Below are positions 33,236 to 41,864 of a stretch of DNA of 64,000 nt, in pieces; the first letter of the stretch is position 1; the number at the start of each line of letters is the position of its first letter. This stretch comes from an uncultured bacterium. Its GTDB lineage: Bacteria > CSSED10-310 > CALFER01. The notes beneath the pieces are model-generated. The model did no database searches. It saw only the letters and a program-made list of their open reading frames with translations, and was not told the DNA's origin. A program made the position numbers and the translations under genes. The DNA lies in the NCBI GenBank assembly GCA_937951895.1, contig CALFER010000009.1, positions 57,207-121,206 of the forward strand, read 5' to 3'.

Positions 33236-34615
33236 TCAAACGTTGAATGTTTCCAGATCACGCTCGGTTGCGGAGTGTTTGATTTTCCGGAGCGCTTCCA
33301 TTTCGATCTGGCGGATCCGTTCCCGGGTCAGTCCCATGACACTGCCGATTTCCTCGAGGGTGTATTCCTTGCCGGAATCGATGCCGAACCGCATTTTGAT
33401 AATGATTTTCTCACGCTCGGGCAGTGTATCGAGAACATCCGCGATCAGTTTTTTCAGATTCAGTTCCTCGATGATTTCTATGGGTGACCGCACACTCTCG
33501 TCGGCAATCACTTCGTTGAGATGTCCTTCATCGTCGTCTCCAATCGGCATCTCCAATGAATACGGCATCTTGATGACATTGAAGTACAGATGGACATTCT
33601 TCAACGGGTTACTCGATGCGACGGCCAGTTCCTCCAAGGTCGGATCCCGTCGGTTCTTCTGTTGCAACTGACTGCTGATCTTATTGATTTTGGATACCGT
33701 TTCTGTGATGTAGAGCGGAATTCTGACTGTTCTGCCCTGCTCGGCGATCGCTCGGATGATGGACTGTTGAATCCACCAGGTGGCATAGGTTGAGAATCGA
33801 TATCCGCGTCGATAATCGAATTTGTCGACGGCTTTGATCAAACCGAGATTCCCTTCCTGAAGAATATCGGAAAACGGGAGTCCGCGGTTGGCGAACCGTT
33901 TTCCGACGCTGACCACCAGACGCAGATTGGCCTCGATCAGCGCATTCTTGGCCTCCATCATGCGATCATAGAAATCCTCGACATCCTGCACATCGAGTCG
34001 GACTTGTGTCAGGGTATCGAAAACGAGTCCGCGCGCCTGATCGGGATTCTTCAAGGCAATGGAAAACTGACGTAAAAACAGGATTCGCAATTCGTTACAG
34101 GCCTCCGGGGTTGGATCCAGATCACGGATCAGACCGGAGATCTTGATGGTATGAAACTTGGTGATCAGATCAAAGGAGGAGTGGTGAACATCCATGGTTC
34201 TGATGCGATCCAGTACCGCCAGTTCATCCTTTAACCGGATCAGAACTTTCTCGCGATCTTCCGAGACAATTTTGCGGGTATTCCCTTCCGTAAACACTGG
34301 TCGGGGTTTAAAAACATCGTCCCATTTGCGTTCTTTCGCAAAACACTCCTCCCCGAAATCCAAAATCCGATGATGGACGAATGGAATCATCGACAGTTTG
34401 TAGAGGAATGCCGACGAGGTTTCTTCGATGCGCTTGCTGATCGCCAGTTCTTTATCGCGGCTGAGTGTCGAGATCGAACCCATTTCATCGAAATACAGAT
34501 CGATGATATCCAGATTCGCCGTATCGGCAGTCGAGTCAGATTCGGTGATCCGTTCTTCGAGATCGAACTGATTCTCGATGCTTTCGGGTGATTTGTCTTC
34601 GGGTTCGAATCGCAT
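33236..34615 (-). CDS. Sigma-70 family RNA polymerase sigma factor (group 1/2, RpoD/RpoS-like)
   Basis: 459-residue sigma factor. Region 1.2 is DLYFDEMGSISTLSRDKEL. Region 2 has LIEANLRLVVSVGKRFANRG and FSTYATWWIQQSIIRA (regions 2.3-2.4), followed by RIPLYITETVSKI. Region 3 follows, and region 4.2 has YTLEEIGSVMGLTRERIRQIE. Region 1.1 is absent and the non-conserved insert after 1.2 is moderate, which favours an RpoS-like or group 2 factor over the main RpoD. The ATG at 34615 follows GGAG by seven bases; a longer reading is blocked by the promoter. A near-perfect sigma-54 promoter lies 30 bases upstream. Confidence 0.92.
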   Translation of the reverse strand: MRFEPEDKSPESIENQFDLEERITESDSTADTANLDIIDLYFDEMGSISTLSRDKELAISKRIEETSSAFLYKLSMIPFVHHRILDFGEECFAKERKWDDVFKPRPVFTEGNTRKIVSEDREKVLIRLKDELAVLDRIRTMDVHHSSFDLITKFHTIKISGLIRDLDPTPEACNELRILFLRQFSIALKNPDQARGLVFDTLTQVRLDVQDVEDFYDRMMEAKNALIEANLRLVVSVGKRFANRGLPFSDILQEGNLGLIKAVDKFDYRRGYRFSTYATWWIQQSIIRAIAEQGRTVRIPLYITETVSKINKISSQLQQKNRRDPTLEELAVASSNPLKNVHLYFNVIKMPYSLEMPIGDDDEGHLNEVIADESVRSPIEIIEELNLKKLIADVLDTLPEREKIIIKMRFGIDSGKEYTLEEIGSVMGLTRERIRQIEMEALRKIKHSATERDLETFNV

Positions 34616-34644
34616 CGCAGGTCTCCAATCCCGATTGGTTGTCT

Positions 34645-34662
34645 TAGCAAAGGCCATGCCAA
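34645..34662 (-). promoter_or_regulatory. Sigma-54 (-24/-12) promoter of the sigma factor gene
   Basis: The minus strand reads TTGGCATGGCCTTTGCTA, against the consensus TGGCAC-N5-TTGCW. GG and GC are exactly ten bases apart. The predicted start is near 34635, leaving a 20-base leader with the GGAG site before the ATG at 34615. A sigma-54 activator gene lies at 25440-26396. Enhancer sites are not identified. Confidence 0.75.
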
Positions 34663-34823
34663 ACCAATCAGCGAGAACAGACTCAGGGGTGTCAGCTGAC
34701 GGAACCGGAGAAACACGATTTTTTGACGGGTGGAACCGATCGAGTATTGAACGGCGACTCGAATCTTGGCATGTGTGGTTTTGTATCACCCTGTGGTGGA
34801 GCGGCCATAGCCGGATTGAAGCG

Positions 34824-34852
34824 TTTTCATTTCTGGATGGTCCTGCTAAAAT
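34824..34852 (+). promoter_or_regulatory. Promoter of the sugar nucleotidyltransferase-glmS pair
   Basis: TTTTCA (34824-34829), a 17-base spacer and TAAAAT (34847-34852), about 30 bases before the ATG at 34883. Confidence 0.5.
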
Positions 34853-34882
34853 CCCCGACGTCTCTCAGGAAAGGAGTCATCG

Positions 34883-36106
34883 ATGAAAGTTTTGTTATTG
34901 ACCGGAGGACGGGGATCCCGATTGACCCCCCTGACGGAAACACGACCGAAGCCTCTGATTGAGATTTGCGGAGAAACGCTCCTATCCAGGATTTTACGCT
35001 TTTTATCCGAAATTGGATTGAATCAGATTGATATCCTGACGGGACACCACGGCGACAAAGTTCGTCAGCATCTGGCGCATTTTCCGTCATCCGATTTTTC
35101 GTTTCATGTCGTCGATCAGCAGGAAGTGACGGGTGTGGGGCCTGCCGTCATGATGAATCGGGACCGGATACAGGAAACAGAATACTTCATGCTGATCTAT
35201 GGTGACATTTTGTTCTCCCGTAATATGCTCGCCAACCTCCTGAACACATTCAGGAGCATTCAGAAGCCGGTCGCAGCCGTCTGTCTGACAAACGACTCGC
35301 GTGATTACGGCAACATTTACATGGATCATAATATGATGATCACGGACATCATCGAGAAACCCCAGCGAACGGATCTCGGCAATTATATCCTCGCCGGCGC
35401 GTTCATCCTGCCGTCCTGTTTCCTGCGATACATCGAGAAAAACGATGGAAAGATCATCGATGCGTTTTGTGACCTGGCGCGCGAGGGCTCATTCTACGCA
35501 TCGATCTGGGAGGGAGCCTGGGTGGATCTCGGCTATCCATGGGACATTTTGACGGCCAATCATATCGTAATGGGAGAGTGGACCGAATCCCGGATTGCCT
35601 CTGATGTCATTTTAGGTGATTCCTGCATCATTCAGGGACCGGTGGTCATTGAGCCTGGAGTCGTCATCAAGTATGGCACCAACATTCTGGGACCTTGCTT
35701 TATCGGACGTAACAGTTTTATCGGGCATAGCGCGCTGATTCGAAACTTCACATCGATCGGAGAGAATTCCGTGATCGGATTCGATGTCGAGATGAAGAAC
35801 TCGGTCCTGTTCAAGAACGTTGAAATCGGGCGCCTGAGTTTTATTGGGGATTCCATCATCGGAGAGCGCGTCAATATCGGATCGGGAACCGTTACCGTCA
35901 ACATCAACATCGATGAATCCCCGATTCACGTTGAATTCAAAGGTAATGACTTCGACTCCGGCCTTCACAAGCTCGGAGCGCTGATTGGAGACCGTTGCTG
36001 GATCGGGGCGGGGCATACCATGCTGCCGGGAACGAAGATTCCGCCGAACAGCCGTATCCCACATCACGCGACCTTATCCAGAATCGGAAAACCTCTCAAC
36101 GATTGA
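34883..36106 (+). CDS. Sugar-1-phosphate nucleotidyltransferase with left-handed beta-helix (GlmU-like)
   Basis: 407 residues. The N-terminal nucleotidyltransferase domain starts MKVLLLTGGRGSRLTPLTET (GxGxRxxPLT loop), with LIYGDILFS and the metal region GAWVDLGYPWDIL. From about residue 235 hexapeptide repeats form a left-handed helix, for example VILGDSCIIQGPVVIEPGVV and GDRCWIGAGHTMLPGTKI. This arrangement matches archaeal-type bifunctional GlmU/mannose-1-phosphate guanylyltransferase proteins. Because glmS lies 12 bases downstream, UDP-GlcNAc synthesis is the best inference; other sugars are possible. AAGGAG precedes the ATG. Confidence 0.85.
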   Translation: MKVLLLTGGRGSRLTPLTETRPKPLIEICGETLLSRILRFLSEIGLNQIDILTGHHGDKVRQHLAHFPSSDFSFHVVDQQEVTGVGPAVMMNRDRIQETEYFMLIYGDILFSRNMLANLLNTFRSIQKPVAAVCLTNDSRDYGNIYMDHNMMITDIIEKPQRTDLGNYILAGAFILPSCFLRYIEKNDGKIIDAFCDLAREGSFYASIWEGAWVDLGYPWDILTANHIVMGEWTESRIASDVILGDSCIIQGPVVIEPGVVIKYGTNILGPCFIGRNSFIGHSALIRNFTSIGENSVIGFDVEMKNSVLFKNVEIGRLSFIGDSIIGERVNIGSGTVTVNINIDESPIHVEFKGNDFDSGLHKLGALIGDRCWIGAGHTMLPGTKIPPNSRIPHHATLSRIGKPLND

Positions 36107-36118
36107 AAGAGACAGATC

Positions 36119-37930
36119 ATGTGTGGAATCACAGGAATAGCAAGTGCAGCACGCGTAACGAATAAACTCCTTAAGTCATTACTGAACCTTGAATATCGCG
36201 GATATGATTCATGCGGGATTGCAGTGTTGGATGGATCGGGGATTCAGATCCGGAAGGATCAGGGAAATGTGCAATCCGTCAGCGACTCGCAGAACTTTCT
36301 TCAGTTGGACGGAAAAGTCGGAATCGGCCATACGCGATGGGCAACGACCGGTATTCCAAACCAGATCAATGCTCATCCCCACCTGAGCTGTAACGGCGAT
36401 TTTGCTCTTGTTCATAACGGCATCATCAGCAACTACAGGCAACTGAGAGAACAACTGCAAGCCGGCGGTCATCGATTCGTTTCGGAAACCGACACGGAAA
36501 TTCTCGTTCACCTCATTGAGGACATGTACAATAAAACCGGCAATATCGAGATCGCCCTGAGACGAACCACGCAGATGATCGAAGGTACGTTTGCATTTGC
36601 CTTCATCACGAGTCATGCCCCGGAGAACATCTACTGTGCCAGACGTGAAAGTCCTCTGATCTTGGGTCTGGGAGATGGGGAAAACTATATCGGATCGGAT
36701 CATAATGCCGTCCTCGAGTTTACCCGTCGAGTCGTGACCATTTCCGACGGCGATTATGTCGTCATGAACCGGCATTCCGCGATTGTGAAGAGACTTGAAA
36801 CCGGTGATGTGGTCAACGCGCCGATCAAATGGGTGAACTGGGATCCGGAGTTGTCCAAGAAAGGGGGATTCCCCCATTACATGCTCAAGGAGATCCACGA
36901 GCAACCCTCAACGGTCGAGACTGTGCTGAGAATCGAACCGGGTGCGATTCACGCGTTAGCGGATGAGATCCATCAGGCGGCCCGGTCATATCTGATCGGG
37001 ATCGGGACGACTTTCTACGTTGCAACGATCGCACAGTACTATTTCGCCAGGCTTGCCGGCATGTTCATCCCGGCACTTTCATCCGATGAATTCAGCTCAC
37101 TGGCCCAGATCGATTCGCACACTCTTCTCCTCGCATTTTCTCAATCCGGCGAGACATACGACACACTGCAAGCCATCCGGCATGCCAAGCGATCCAACGC
37201 CAGAACGGCTGCGGTCATCAACGTGATCGGATCGACCATGGTCGATGAGGTCGATCTATCCATCATGCAGGGCTCCGGTCCTGAAATCTGCGTCCTATCC
37301 ACCAAAGCCGCCATGGCTCAGATTTTCGTCGCAATCCGCACAGCCATCGAGTTGGGGAAACGCAGGAGCTTTTTATCGGATGATGATCATCGTCATGTCA
37401 GTCAGGTGATAACAGAATCGCCTGCTGCAATCCGGCGGGTCATCAACGAGGCCAAGGGGTTTATTAACACCATTGCCAAACGGTACGCTCATATCGAAAA
37501 CTGGCTGTTCATCGGACGAGGCATCTACTCCGGTGTCGCCTTCGAATCCGCTCTCAAGATGAAGGAAGTCAGTTACCGGCACTGCGAGGGGATCCCTGGT
37601 GGATTCATGAAGCACGGCACAATCGCTCTGATCGAGGACGGTGTCGGTTCATTGTTCTTCGTTCCTCCGGCATCCGAGAAAGAACTCTATGAATTGACCA
37701 TTGCAAATGCAGAGGAAATCAAAGCCCGAAGCGGGTTTCTCGTGGGATTCGGCTTCGGTGAACGAAACCCTGTTTTCGATGAGCAGGTCGTTTTACCGGA
37801 GGTCCACTCTCTCGTCGCCCCTCTCATCCTTCTGATCCTCGGGCAGCTGTTCGCTTACTACTCCGCTGTCGCCTTGAACCGGAATGTCGACAAACCGAGA
37901 TCGCTTGCGAAATCCGTTACGGTAGCCTGA
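36119..37930 (+). CDS. glmS: Glutamine-fructose-6-phosphate aminotransferase (isomerizing)
   Basis: Makes glucosamine 6-phosphate from fructose 6-phosphate and glutamine, the entry to UDP-GlcNAc. 603 residues. The class II amidotransferase domain begins with catalytic Cys2 (MCGITGIA), with YRGYDSCGIA, GHTRWATTG and VHNGIISNY. Two SIS domains follow (LLLAFSQSGETYDTL and CVLSTKAAMAQ), with IGRGIYSGVAFESALKMKEVSY. The C-terminus ends PRSLAKSVTVA, as in the family. It meets the convergent acyl-CoA ligase with no gap. Confidence 0.96.
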   Translation: MCGITGIASAARVTNKLLKSLLNLEYRGYDSCGIAVLDGSGIQIRKDQGNVQSVSDSQNFLQLDGKVGIGHTRWATTGIPNQINAHPHLSCNGDFALVHNGIISNYRQLREQLQAGGHRFVSETDTEILVHLIEDMYNKTGNIEIALRRTTQMIEGTFAFAFITSHAPENIYCARRESPLILGLGDGENYIGSDHNAVLEFTRRVVTISDGDYVVMNRHSAIVKRLETGDVVNAPIKWVNWDPELSKKGGFPHYMLKEIHEQPSTVETVLRIEPGAIHALADEIHQAARSYLIGIGTTFYVATIAQYYFARLAGMFIPALSSDEFSSLAQIDSHTLLLAFSQSGETYDTLQAIRHAKRSNARTAAVINVIGSTMVDEVDLSIMQGSGPEICVLSTKAAMAQIFVAIRTAIELGKRRSFLSDDDHRHVSQVITESPAAIRRVINEAKGFINTIAKRYAHIENWLFIGRGIYSGVAFESALKMKEVSYRHCEGIPGGFMKHGTIALIEDGVGSLFFVPPASEKELYELTIANAEEIKARSGFLVGFGFGERNPVFDEQVVLPEVHSLVAPLILLILGQLFAYYSAVALNRNVDKPRSLAKSVTVA

Positions 37931-39745
37931 TCAATCGACCGGTTGAGAATAGAGTTTCTCAATCCGATCCCGAAAGTTTTCGAGAATCACCTTGCGTTTG
38001 AGTTTCAGGGTGGGAGTCAGTTCGCCGGATTCGACCGTCCATTCACGACTCACCAGCATAATCTTTCGAACTTGCTCGAATCTGGGAAAATCGGACGTCA
38101 TGATACGGATTTCGTCGTCGTACTTCGAGATCACATCGGGCTTCTGAATCAGCTCATCCAGAGATTTGTATTCGATTCCCTGGCTCTGGGCCCAAGCGGT
38201 CAAACGATCGAAATTCGGGACGACCAGTGCGCTGAGAAAATTACGCCGGTCACCCACCAGCATGATCTGCTGGATGAACGCATTGGTCTTAAAGAAGTTC
38301 TCGATCGGTTGCGGGGCGATGTTTTTTCCGCCTGAAGTAACGAAAATTTCTTTTTTACGATCTGTAATCCACAGAAAGCCGTCCGTATCGATTCGCCCGA
38401 TGTCTCCGGTCCTGAACCATCCGTCTTCGGAAAAGGCTTCCTGAGTTGCTTCCGTGTTTTTAAAGTATCCTTTGAAGACATTTCGGCCCTTTACCAGAAT
38501 TTCGCCATCTTCCGCCAATCGCACCTGAACACCCTGAATCGTTTTTCCGACACTGCCGATCCTGTACAATTCCGGCGTATTCACGTTCGTCACCGGAGCG
38601 GTCTCGGTCAAACCGAACCCTTCATATATCGGCAACCCGACCGCGTAGAAGAATTCAGCAATTCGTGGTTCGAGGGGTGCTCCTCCGCTGATGAAGTACC
38701 TCATTTGCCCGCCCACGCGCTCATGCAGTTTTTTAAAAACGAGCGCATAGGCCAAATGATGCTGGAGTTGCACAACCAGTGATTCGCGATGATTCATGCG
38801 ATCCCGCTGATAGCGTTCACCGATTTTGATCGCCCAGAAGAATATCGTCTGCTTCAACTTGGACCCCGCGTACACGGCCTCCAGGATCCGTCCATACACT
38901 TTCTCGTAAAACCGGGGCACACCCACCATCAGCGTCGGTTTGACCTCACGGAGATTCTCCGCAACGCTCTCGATTCGTTCCGCAAAACAGAACCTCAGAC
39001 CAATCACGAGAAAGGCGGTAAAGAAGCTGGCGGTTCTTTCCAGGACATGGGAGAGGGGTAGGAACGACAGGAGCGAGTCGTCCGTCGACAAATCCAGAAT
39101 CCTGGCGATGGCATTTGCATTCGACATGAAGTTGTCGTGGGTGAGCATGACCCCTTTGGCCAATCCCGTTGTTCCTGAAGTGTACACGATGCTCGCCAAA
39201 TCCTGCGAATCCACGCTTCGCGCGCGTTCAATCACCTCATCCCGGGTGCTTGAAAGCAGCCGACGCCCCTTCTCGATTACCTCGGCCAGAGAGAACAAGT
39301 TTGCACCCAGATCGATCCCGATGGGGTCTTTCAGCAGGACGTGATGCAGATTGGGGAGATGTTCGAGTTCAGAGCGTATTTTTTCGAATTGTTCGCGATT
39401 TTCAACCAAGATGACCCGAGTTTCGCTTTCTTCCAGGATGTGTCTGATCTGAGCCGTCTGAAGAGTCGGATAGATCGGGACGCTGACACCGCCTGCACAC
39501 ATGATGGCAAGATCCATCATGAGCCATTCAGGACAGTTCTGGGAAAGTATCGCTGCACGACTTCCCGCATCCACACCGATCGAGTTGAGATAGGCGGTCA
39601 ATCCCAGGATTCGGGACCGGAAATCCGCATAGGTGATCGAGCACCATTTCCCGTCGGATTTGTACTGGATGGCCGTGCTATCCGGAGAGGCTTCCGTCCG
39701 ATACAGGAAAACCTCGGCGATTGTCCGAAACTCTTTAATCTGCAT
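37931..39745 (-). CDS. fadD: Long-chain acyl-CoA synthetase (AMP-binding family)
   Basis: 604-residue AMP-forming ligase that activates fatty acids to acyl-CoA at the inner membrane. ANL motifs are IVYTSGTTGLAKGVMLTH, the middle block GGAPLEPRIAEFFYAVGLPIYEGFGLTE, GWFRTGDIGRID and TDRKKEIFVTSGGKNIAPQPIE. The length and the LSHVLERTASFF segment fit the bacterial FAA1-like long-chain class. It lies downstream of the FadL-like porin on the same strand, suggesting a fatty-acid uptake and activation unit. Confidence 0.92.
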   Translation of the reverse strand: MQIKEFRTIAEVFLYRTEASPDSTAIQYKSDGKWCSITYADFRSRILGLTAYLNSIGVDAGSRAAILSQNCPEWLMMDLAIMCAGGVSVPIYPTLQTAQIRHILEESETRVILVENREQFEKIRSELEHLPNLHHVLLKDPIGIDLGANLFSLAEVIEKGRRLLSSTRDEVIERARSVDSQDLASIVYTSGTTGLAKGVMLTHDNFMSNANAIARILDLSTDDSLLSFLPLSHVLERTASFFTAFLVIGLRFCFAERIESVAENLREVKPTLMVGVPRFYEKVYGRILEAVYAGSKLKQTIFFWAIKIGERYQRDRMNHRESLVVQLQHHLAYALVFKKLHERVGGQMRYFISGGAPLEPRIAEFFYAVGLPIYEGFGLTETAPVTNVNTPELYRIGSVGKTIQGVQVRLAEDGEILVKGRNVFKGYFKNTEATQEAFSEDGWFRTGDIGRIDTDGFLWITDRKKEIFVTSGGKNIAPQPIENFFKTNAFIQQIMLVGDRRNFLSALVVPNFDRLTAWAQSQGIEYKSLDELIQKPDVISKYDDEIRIMTSDFPRFEQVRKIMLVSREWTVESGELTPTLKLKRKVILENFRDRIEKLYSQPVD

Positions 39746-39763
39746 AGTTCACCTCGACGATTG

Positions 39764-39800
39764 GAAACACAACCGGCCCCGGAATCAGATCGGGGCCGGT
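39764..39800 (-). terminator. Terminator-like hairpin between fadL and the acyl-CoA ligase gene
   Basis: On the minus strand ACCGGCCCCG (39800-39791) pairs with CGGGGCCGGT (39781-39772) across nine bases and is followed by TTGTGTTT. The T tract is imperfect, so it may attenuate rather than stop transcription into the ligase gene. Confidence 0.6.
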
Positions 39801-39811
39801 GACATGTTCAG

Positions 39812-41098
39812 TTAAAAGGCGTAGGACAGTTGCATCCCGATCAGGTGCGAGAATGATTGGTAATCGCCGTTGACGCCCAGTTCATTTGTCGTCGTTTCCC
39901 GATCCTCAAAGAACAGCGCCATGTACGAAGCCTGGATCATGACCGATCCGAGGCGGTATCCCGCACCGAGTTGAACGGAGTGTCGATTGGCATCGGGAAG
40001 AATCGGATCGAGCGTTTCATCCGGGATCGGCGTTTCGTCATACAGATACCCGGCATACATCTCGAAGGCTTCCGTCACGAGATATCGTGTTCCGAGACGA
40101 TAGCTGTAGGCATCATCCCAATGCTTCGGCTGGCTTTTATCGGGTGTCGTCGGATTTTCAAAGTTCAGATCCAGAGATTCGTACGAACTCCAGTCCATCC
40201 AGTTGATATCGAACTCGATGGAAAGCGCATCGGTCACATCATACGCGACTCCGAGTGACGCAGAGGCCGGCATGGTGATGGAAGTCGAGCCTTTTGTATC
40301 AGGCAGGATGCCCGCCACGATCCCATCGATCTGGCTGCCATAACCGGTCGGAGTCACGTTGAACTGGGCATCACCTTCATACGCGCATTCCACTTCGGAT
40401 CGGTAGGTCAGACCGAAGCGCCACGGGTTGAAGCGGGCCTGGAAACCGAGATTGAATCCGTAGTCGCCCGAGTCATTATCGCCTTCGAGTTTCAGTTCAC
40501 CTTCCGGAAGTGTGATGGTGGTACCGAGCTGTTGAGAGAGCATTGCGGAGAGTTGGCTGAGATCGATATTGGCCGAGTAATCCACTTTACTGCGCACGTA
40601 ATACAGCCCTGCAGCCACCGAAAAATGCTCACCGAACGAAAAAGCACCAACCGGGTTAAAATACAGGGATTCGATATTCACTTCATTCACGAGAGTCCGA
40701 TAAATGAAATCCTCGTTGTTATCCCATTTCATACCCAATCCGTAATACGCGCCCACCCCGAAGCCCAATGAAAACACATCGGAAAACGAGTGAGTCGCAT
40801 ACAGGGTGGGAGGCACGAATACCTGACTGTCCGATTTCCAGGTCCGGCCATACGGATCCTTCATTTCCGCTTCAGGAGAGATGATTGTCGCTCCGATCGA
40901 CAGATGCGTACCCTCGAGTTGTGTGATTCCGGCTGGGTTGTAAAAAACAGCAGATGGATCATCAGCACGAGCGGTGAAGGCCATGGCCATGCCGGTGGCT
41001 GCCGCGCCTTGTTCGAAAATACTGAAACCAGCTCCCAGAACAGGCGTTGCAGCTGCCAACGACACCACCACCGCCAGAATCATCAAAGAGTTCTTCAT
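39812..41098 (-). CDS. fadL: OMPP1/FadL family outer-membrane protein
   Basis: 428-residue outer-membrane barrel for hydrophobic substrates such as fatty acids. Signal peptide MKNSLMILAVVVSLAAATPVLGA. The mature N-terminus is GFSIFEQGAAATGMAMAFTA with ADDPSAVFYNPAGITQLEG, the hallmark FadL hatch (NPA). Alternating beta-strands end in the aromatic LIGMQLSYAF. GGAGGAGGGG precedes the ATG. It has an excellent promoter at 41165-41193. Confidence 0.93.
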   Translation of the reverse strand: MKNSLMILAVVVSLAAATPVLGAGFSIFEQGAAATGMAMAFTARADDPSAVFYNPAGITQLEGTHLSIGATIISPEAEMKDPYGRTWKSDSQVFVPPTLYATHSFSDVFSLGFGVGAYYGLGMKWDNNEDFIYRTLVNEVNIESLYFNPVGAFSFGEHFSVAAGLYYVRSKVDYSANIDLSQLSAMLSQQLGTTITLPEGELKLEGDNDSGDYGFNLGFQARFNPWRFGLTYRSEVECAYEGDAQFNVTPTGYGSQIDGIVAGILPDTKGSTSITMPASASLGVAYDVTDALSIEFDINWMDWSSYESLDLNFENPTTPDKSQPKHWDDAYSYRLGTRYLVTEAFEMYAGYLYDETPIPDETLDPILPDANRHSVQLGAGYRLGSVMIQASYMALFFEDRETTTNELGVNGDYQSFSHLIGMQLSYAF

Positions 41099-41164
41099 TC
41101 CGTCCCCTCCTCCATTTCAAATCCCGGCGGCGCATGCGAGATTTCTTTATGAAAGGACGGGGCT

Positions 41165-41193
41165 ACAATAACGACACACTCGAAGGTTGTCAA
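41165..41193 (-). promoter_or_regulatory. Promoter of fadL
   Basis: TTGACA (41193-41188) and TATTGT (41170-41165) on the minus strand with a 17-base spacer. Confidence 0.65.
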
Positions 41194-41242
41194 TGATTCA
41201 GCGTCCGATCGCACTCATTTACAGGCATGACATCTATGGGAT

Positions 41243-41848
41243 TCAGATGTTTCTCCGCCAGATCTCAATCATCACCAGCCCTGCGATGACCGAACAGAAC
41301 GTCAGATACTCGCGGTTTCTCCGCCATTGCGTCAAAGACCATGGCACAGTGAACAGCCCCTGAGGCCGACTTTTCGGCCAGAATACTCCGACGGAATCCC
41401 GATAGGATCGATAAGCCGATCCATAATGATCTTCGAGCGACCGCTCTTCCTGGGTAACTTTCGGGTAATACACCAGTACGATCAACGCCAGCAACCCGAC
41501 AAGCATCGTCCAATCGCCGATTATGGTGATAAAACCGAGGGCGATGCCGAGGGATCCGAGATAGAGGGGATGTCGTGTGAGGGCGTATGGGCCTGTTCGG
41601 GCAATCAACTCCCGCTTGTGGATGACTCCGGCAGCCCATGATCTGACCAGGGTACCGATTGCAACGAGCACCATCCCGGCAGGCCCCATGAATCCAGATG
41701 TACCTGCCAGAGCGTGCGGTTTCCCCCCCCTGATGGCGTACGTCAGCAGGATAACAACCGTTATCGTCAGAGTGATCGGCATCCGATATCGAATGACGTA
41801 ATAATGCCACCTCGTCGGATACTTGTTTTTTCCGGCATTGTTTGCCAT
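41243..41848 (-). CDS. Isoprenylcysteine carboxyl methyltransferase-like integral membrane protein
   Basis: 201 residues with about five transmembrane helices. The ICMT/PEMT-family motif is GPYALTRHPLYLGSLGIALG, followed by the ER pair in YYPKVTQEERSLEDHYG. Bacterial members are SAM-dependent methyltransferases, probably of lipids or small molecules; substrate unknown. GGTGGAGACAG precedes the ATG. It lies between the FadL promoter and an MFS gene on the same strand. Confidence 0.85.
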   Translation of the reverse strand: MANNAGKNKYPTRWHYYVIRYRMPITLTITVVILLTYAIRGGKPHALAGTSGFMGPAGMVLVAIGTLVRSWAAGVIHKRELIARTGPYALTRHPLYLGSLGIALGFITIIGDWTMLVGLLALIVLVYYPKVTQEERSLEDHYGSAYRSYRDSVGVFWPKSRPQGLFTVPWSLTQWRRNREYLTFCSVIAGLVMIEIWRRNI

Positions 41849-41864
41849 CTGTCTCCACCCTCTT

